IMG/VR virus record: IMGVR_UViG_3300049489_000976 | Location: 1 to 24,237 of that record | Direction: 5' to 3' (one strand) | DNA: 24,237 bases | Source of the DNA: a virus | Part shown: positions 21,546 through 24,237 of the stretch, one piece after another | How the letters are laid out: the number at the start of each line of letters is the position of its first letter | How positions within the stretch are numbered: position 1 is the stretch's first letter | The notes under the pieces: generated by a model | Told to the model about the DNA's origin: nothing | Database searches by the model: none | Seen by the model: only the letters and a program-made list of their open reading frames with translations | Program-made: the position numbers and the translations under genes

Positions 21546-21785
21546 TCACGCTGGGGCCACCGAATGGCCCCGTTGCTCTTTCCACGCTTGGTGGATGAGA
21601 TTGCAATTGGCCGTGCTCTCCGGCCTGTCAGCACCACTCCGCATGGCCCAGCATTCAGGCTCTCGCTTGCAGGTGTCGCAAATTTCCCATTGGGACTGGG
21701 CCGCAACGCTTAAGTGTTTTTCGACGATCCCGTTGCTCACGCCGCACTCGCACTCGCCCGTACTGCGTCCACTTTTAATGTGCAT
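21546..21785 (-). CDS. small Cys-rich hypothetical protein
   Basis: 79 residues from an ATG at 21785 that overlaps the CCA end of the tRNA gene: MHIKSGRSTGECECGVSNGI. Cys at 12, 14, 36, 39, 45 and 61 (ICDTCKREPECWAMRSGADR) suggest zinc binding. No Shine-Dalgarno precedes this ATG. The same frame is open further upstream to an ATG at 21923 that does have AAGGA eight bases before it, but that form would read straight through the tRNA and encode the typical tRNA-derived peptide GSSPSPAT, so I prefer the short form. Function is unknown. Confidence 0.45.
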   Translation of the reverse strand: MHIKSGRSTGECECGVSNGIVEKHLSVAAQSQWEICDTCKREPECWAMRSGADRPESTANCNLIHQAWKEQRGHSVAPA

Positions 21786-21859
21786 GGTAGCGGGAGAGGG
21801 ACTTGAACCCTCGACCTCCAGATTATGAATCTGGCGCGCTGCCACTGCGCTACCCCGCA
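21785..21859 (-). tRNA. tRNA-Met (anticodon CAU)
   Basis: 75 bases on the minus strand with an encoded CCA. The acceptor is TGCGGGG/TCCCGCT, the D-stem GCGC/GCGC with loop AGTGGCA, the anticodon stem CCAGA/TCTGG with loop TTCATAA, and the T-arm GAGGG/CCCTC with loop TTCAAGT. C11-G24 and the absence of three G-C pairs in the anticodon stem make it an elongator-type rather than an initiator. A CAU anticodon could also be tRNA-Ile if lysidine-modified. The 1-72 pair is T-T, a mismatch, and 7-66 is G-T; the rest is well paired. Phage tRNAs help translation of late genes. Confidence 0.9.
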
Positions 21860-21980
21860 ACGTTGGTGGCCGATGACATTTGAGCGCCCGCTGGCGGTTA
21901 TGCTTCATCGGTAGTCCCACCATTCCGCCAATCCTTCAAGCCGCCTTGCCGTGCTACCAGCGCTCAAGCAAGGAAGCCGT

Positions 21981-22280
21981 TCATCGGTCGTATGAGTGGT
22001 CACATTGTTCAACTCGCCCGGTGGGCCCACGGCACCGAACTTCCAGGACAAACACCACCTGTGGCCGCCTGTGCTCCATCGCTTTCGCGTAATGCTTCGG
22101 CGGCTTCACGAAAGGTCGCAATTCATTTGCTATCGCTTCCAAAGCATTCAGCGCTTCGTTCACGATGCGAGAAACCTCTTCAGTAAAATCCCCGATAAAT
22201 TCTGAAGCGGTCGTAGACACTTCCACAACTGCATCTACAAAACCGCCATCCGTTGCGTCACCACGAGGGGGAATCACCAT
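21981..22280 (-). CDS. hypothetical protein
   Basis: 99 residues beginning MVIPPRGDATDGGFVDAVVE. An amphipathic helical region (SEFIGDFTEEVSRIVNEALNALEAIANELRPFV, about 27-58) is followed by a basic part (KPPKHYAKAMEHRRPQ) and an undistinguished tail. No Shine-Dalgarno is obvious; the ATG is three bases after the stop of the upstream gene, suggesting coupling. I do not recognise it, and the C-terminal third may be non-conserved. Confidence 0.45.
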   Translation of the reverse strand: MVIPPRGDATDGGFVDAVVEVSTTASEFIGDFTEEVSRIVNEALNALEAIANELRPFVKPPKHYAKAMEHRRPQVVFVLEVRCRGPTGRVEQCDHSYDR

Positions 22281-22283
22281 GTT

Positions 22284-22607
22284 TTATTCTGGGGCTGTGG
22301 GCTCATCGCAACAATTCCTGAGCGCCCCAGCACACAAAGCCTTGTTGAAAATTCCAATCACCTTGTCCGCTTCAACACGATCCGATTTCCGTTCCTGCTC
22401 TGGCAAGGCTTCGTAGTCGGAAACCATCTGCCGTGCCCATCGGGCCACTAGCGCGGGCGGAATCGCCAAACTACCATCAGGCAATTCACGGCACTTTGAA
22501 AACAGGTGTCGCATCCACCCAGACCATTGGGCGTGCGCCAATGCGGCCAGTTCATCGCGGATGCCATCGCGGAGGCCGCCGTCGGTGGTTAATGTTTCAT
22601 CCTCCAT
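22284..22607 (-). CDS. conserved phage protein (RyR-domain-like pattern)
   Basis: 107 residues beginning MEDETLTTDGGLRDGIRDEL. The core AALAHAQWSGWMRHLFSKC....DGSLAIPPALVARWARQMVSDYEALPEQERKSDRVEADKVI is a pattern I have seen in many phage small proteins: H.QW..W, a WxRQM...Y..L.E.E..SDR.EAD segment. It resembles RyR-type helical motifs. Function is not established; phage versions are widespread accessory proteins. It overlaps the end of the upstream membrane protein gene by 11 bases. Confidence 0.78.
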   Translation of the reverse strand: MEDETLTTDGGLRDGIRDELAALAHAQWSGWMRHLFSKCRELPDGSLAIPPALVARWARQMVSDYEALPEQERKSDRVEADKVIGIFNKALCAGALRNCCDEPTAPE

Positions 22608-22962
22608 TACCCACCACCTTCACGCGCCCGCCCAACTCGGCAAGGCTTTTGTGAATGACCAATTCCACGCCGTTGCGCTTCTCAATATGGGGAGCGCACC
22701 AACACAATGGGCTATCGGTGTTATGCGGCGGTTCGTCGTTGACCAGCACTTCGTCGCCGACAGGTTGTGCATATGCCTCAACATGTCGTGGGTTAACCGT
22801 CAGGGCAGTCTCGGGAAACAAAACCAATAGCCACAAAGAAAACGTCGTCGAGATAAAAAGAAGGCATATCGGCACAGGGTTGGTACAACTCAAATATGAA
22901 GATGCCAACCCGATGGCGATTACTGAATAAATAGACAAAATCAAAAGCTCCCGCGTTTTCAT
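22597..22962 (-). CDS. small membrane protein
   Basis: 121 residues beginning MKTRELLILSIYSVIAIGLA. Two hydrophobic segments, about residues 6-26 and 31-50 (PICLLFISTTFSLWLLVLF), should span the membrane as a hairpin. A hydrophilic C-terminal part of about 70 residues follows, containing CWCAPHIEKRNGVELVIHKSLAELGGRVKVVG. The first segment could alternatively be a signal or lipoprotein-like sequence (SYLSC), with the Cys near residue 26. I do not recognise a family. It starts 22 bases after the ParB-like gene and could act at the host membrane early in infection. Confidence 0.6.
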   Translation of the reverse strand: MKTRELLILSIYSVIAIGLASSYLSCTNPVPICLLFISTTFSLWLLVLFPETALTVNPRHVEAYAQPVGDEVLVNDEPPHNTDSPLCWCAPHIEKRNGVELVIHKSLAELGGRVKVVGNGG

Positions 22963-22984
22963 TACGCGCCCCCGCTGCGTTCCT

Positions 22985-23650
22985 TCAGCATCGCCAGCAC
23001 CTCGCCCCGTTCACCACCCGGCACATCCCAATCTTGCGGCGGCCCCCGCCAATGTCCACCGCTTGTTTCTCCAGGCCGAGCAGTTCAACCAAACCCGTCC
23101 AGTCGAACGTGTTCTGACACACCAGCACCACATAGTCGTAGTGCTCAAACGGCTGAAGGGCCATATCGGGCACCATCGCTTCCTCGGCCTTCGCCTTCTC
23201 TTTTTCGGCATCATCGGCCAAGCCGTTCACCATCGCGTCGAGTTCGTCGTCATAGAACAGGCCGGACAAATCCACCCCGGCTTCCACGTCTTTGACAATT
23301 TGCTCCACCTTCCAACTCAGGTCCAGTTCGGCCACCCGGTTATCGGCATAGGCCAAGGCCCGCGCCTTCGGGTCGGTCGTCAAATCCAAGTCAGTGCGCT
23401 GCACGGCTACCAGTTGGGAGCCGTCCGTCTGCACCACAATCACATCCTGAATACCCACCTCAGCCGCCTGCTCACGGGTCTTGTTTCCCGCGATGACCCG
23501 GCCGTTCTTGTCCAACAAAATGGAACGGCCCGCCCCAAAATCGCGCAGGCTTTTATCCAACAGCGCCCGCCCCCGGTCAGTGCCCTGATTGGCGTTTTGC
23601 TCATCGGGCAGCAGGTCATCCAGTCGTTTCACCACAAGAGAGTCGGTCAT
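22985..23650 (-). CDS. ParB/Srx-fold N-terminal domain protein
   Basis: 221 residues from the ATG at 23650, with GAGG about ten bases upstream; an earlier ATG at 23680 overlaps the promoter-like sequence. The ParB-like domain is seen as LDDLLPDEQNANQGTDRG (10-27), KSLRDFGAGRSILLDKNGRVIAGNKTREQAAEVG (33-66) and ARALAYADNRVAELD (96-110). A C-terminal FEHYDYVVLVCQNTFDWTGLVELLG....GGGRRKIGMCRVVNG (168-215) is common in phage ParB-like proteins, often linked to DNA modification genes or nuclease/CTPase activity. It is the first gene of the leftward operon. The catalytic or regulatory role cannot be read from the sequence. Confidence 0.85.
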   Translation of the reverse strand: MTDSLVVKRLDDLLPDEQNANQGTDRGRALLDKSLRDFGAGRSILLDKNGRVIAGNKTREQAAEVGIQDVIVVQTDGSQLVAVQRTDLDLTTDPKARALAYADNRVAELDLSWKVEQIVKDVEAGVDLSGLFYDDELDAMVNGLADDAEKEKAKAEEAMVPDMALQPFEHYDYVVLVCQNTFDWTGLVELLGLEKQAVDIGGGRRKIGMCRVVNGARCWRC

Positions 23651-23675
23651 TTGTTCTATGCCTCGGCGGAATTCT

Positions 23676-23703
23676 AACATATTTGTACAGTCGCACTGGA
23701 CAA
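23676..23703 (-). promoter_or_regulatory. putative promoter of the leftward operon
   Basis: On the minus strand TTGTCC (23703-23698) and TATGTT (23681-23676) are spaced by 16 bases, 26 bases before the ParB-like ATG. An overlapping alternative -10, TAGAAT (23676-23671), would have a 21-base spacer. Matches are moderate (about four of six each), so it is a candidate only. Confidence 0.35.
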
Positions 23704-24221
23704 AACTTTACAGCGCCGATTCCATTTGCAAACCATCCGTTATTTTGGCATTTCCAAGCCCGATTTCTGGTCAAAGCCCCTATATGACGACTTGAAAACC
23801 ACCGTTTCAAACGTCCCCAGAGCCTTTTTTAGGCCCCGTTATTTCCGCTGCTCTGGTCGTTTTTCAGGCCACTCACCACTGCTTTTGTCGCCCGGCGGTT
23901 TAAACGTGTCACCCTGGCGTTCCCACCGCAGCGCGAATCGCGTCCGTCAAAAACGCCGCTTAGGTTGGCCTTCTGCAACTCACCCACCATATTCATCGTT
24001 GGCCCAAGACAATGGCGTTTTCCCGGCGTTCCTGGGTGAACGCCACACCATCCTTCCAATAGGGAAAACCCGCCAAAACTGGCGAAAAATTCAGGGAAAA
24101 ACCGGGGAAAACTGGGATAACTCGTGCTTGCAAATCAAAAAATCCGTGTGAGAGTGTGCCCAATCAACCAACACCCCCACTTGCCACACGGGGGACCCTA
24201 CTCCACAAGGAGACCTGCCAC
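23681..24221. other. divergent noncoding control region
   Basis: About 540 bases between the leftward operon and a rightward gene. It contains a CCAGAG/CTCTGG inverted repeat (23817-23822, 23851-23856), a CGCGAATCGCG palindrome (23932-23942), five GGCGTT/AACGCC motifs (23916, 23952, 24014, 24025, 24039) and a perfect GGCGTTC/GAACGCC hairpin with a six-base loop (24025-24044). Phased A-tracts follow (24065-24111). I see no convincing gene; open frames across it lack ribosome-binding sites. Confidence 0.6.
24065..24111. promoter_or_regulatory. phased A-tracts (predicted bent DNA)
   Basis: A-runs of 4-5 bases at 24065-24068, 24075-24078, 24085-24089, 24097-24101 and 24108-24111 have centres about 10, 10.5, 12 and 10.5 bp apart, which is helical phasing. 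Between them GGGAAAA recurs. Such tracts bend DNA and are common at replication origins and upstream of strong promoters. Confidence 0.7.
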
Positions 24222-24237
24222 ATGGAAGACCAAACTT
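24222..24237 (+). CDS. start of a rightward gene (partial)
   Basis: An ATG at 24222 follows AAGGAG by nine bases and opens MEDQT before the window ends. The ribosome-binding site and the long noncoding region before it suggest the first gene of a divergent operon. Nothing can be said about its product. Confidence 0.55.

Noticed and set aside
21595-21828. Plus-strand frame ending in a VAGEGLEPSTSRL-type peptide
   Set aside because: This peptide is the well-known false translation of the complement of a tRNA gene; the tRNA-Met explains it.
23829-24059. 76-codon open frame on the minus strand in the divergent region
   Set aside because: No ribosome-binding site, low-complexity composition, and it overlaps palindromes and repeated motifs better explained as regulatory DNA.
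23726-24151. 141-codon open frame on the plus strand across the divergent region
   Set aside because: It starts with TTG, has no ribosome-binding site, includes the A-tract repeats and inverted repeats, and its translation has no recognisable or ordered pattern.
1-24237. CRISPR array, insertion sequence or transposase
   Set aside because: I saw no regularly spaced direct repeats with unique spacers, no transposase motifs and no terminal inverted repeats with target duplications. The structured element near 21.4 kb is the only mobile-like feature, and it has no protein gene.

Overview
The window is a GC-rich stretch of a tailed double-stranded DNA phage (Caudoviricetes), or of a prophage. It holds a nearly complete packaging, head, connector and tail module. 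Everything from about 23.7 kb down to position 1 is read on the minus strand, mostly with ATGA-type or few-base overlaps, as in one long leftward operon. The gene content (SPP1-type portal, MuF-like head protein, HK97-fold coat, gp10-like and DUF3168-like tail completion proteins, a G/GT-type tail chaperone frameshift, a tape measure over 960 aa) points to a long, non-contractile tail (siphovirus). The host cannot be read from the sequence. No integrase, repressor, lysis or replication gene is visible.

Layout in transcription order (right to left). 23.65-19.2 kb: ParB-like protein, small phage proteins, a tRNA-Met(CAU), several Cys-rich putative zinc proteins, a GT-A glycosyltransferase resembling the TET-associated family, and an HNH endonuclease. 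18.75-15.4 kb: a UDP-glucose/GDP-mannose 6-dehydrogenase, then small and large terminase. 15.4-11.5 kb: portal, a hypothetical protein, a DUF5662-like protein with a zinc-ribbon insert, MuF-like protein and a small protein. 11.5-8.8 kb: an internal promoter, structured leader and intrinsic terminator, then a small protein, scaffold, major capsid protein and a decoration-like protein. 8.7-5.7 kb: a GT4-methyltransferase-GT4 cassette inside the structural cluster. 5.7-0 kb: connector and tail completion proteins, tail tube, frameshifted tail chaperone and tape measure. Right of 23.68 kb lies a roughly 540 bp noncoding control region with phased A-tracts and repeated short motifs, followed by the start of a rightward gene.

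The most unusual content is sugar-related: three glycosyltransferases, a methyltransferase and a sugar-nucleotide dehydrogenase, all translationally coupled to or directly abutting core virion and packaging genes. I infer that this phage makes and attaches an acidic and perhaps methylated sugar to its virion proteins or its DNA. On the plus strand, antisense to the operon, lies a compact multi-hairpin element (about 21390-21541) that looks like a mobile-type structured RNA with no protein gene. Two 33-nt hairpins of identical architecture sit just upstream of the ribosome-binding sites of the decoration and tail-tube genes.
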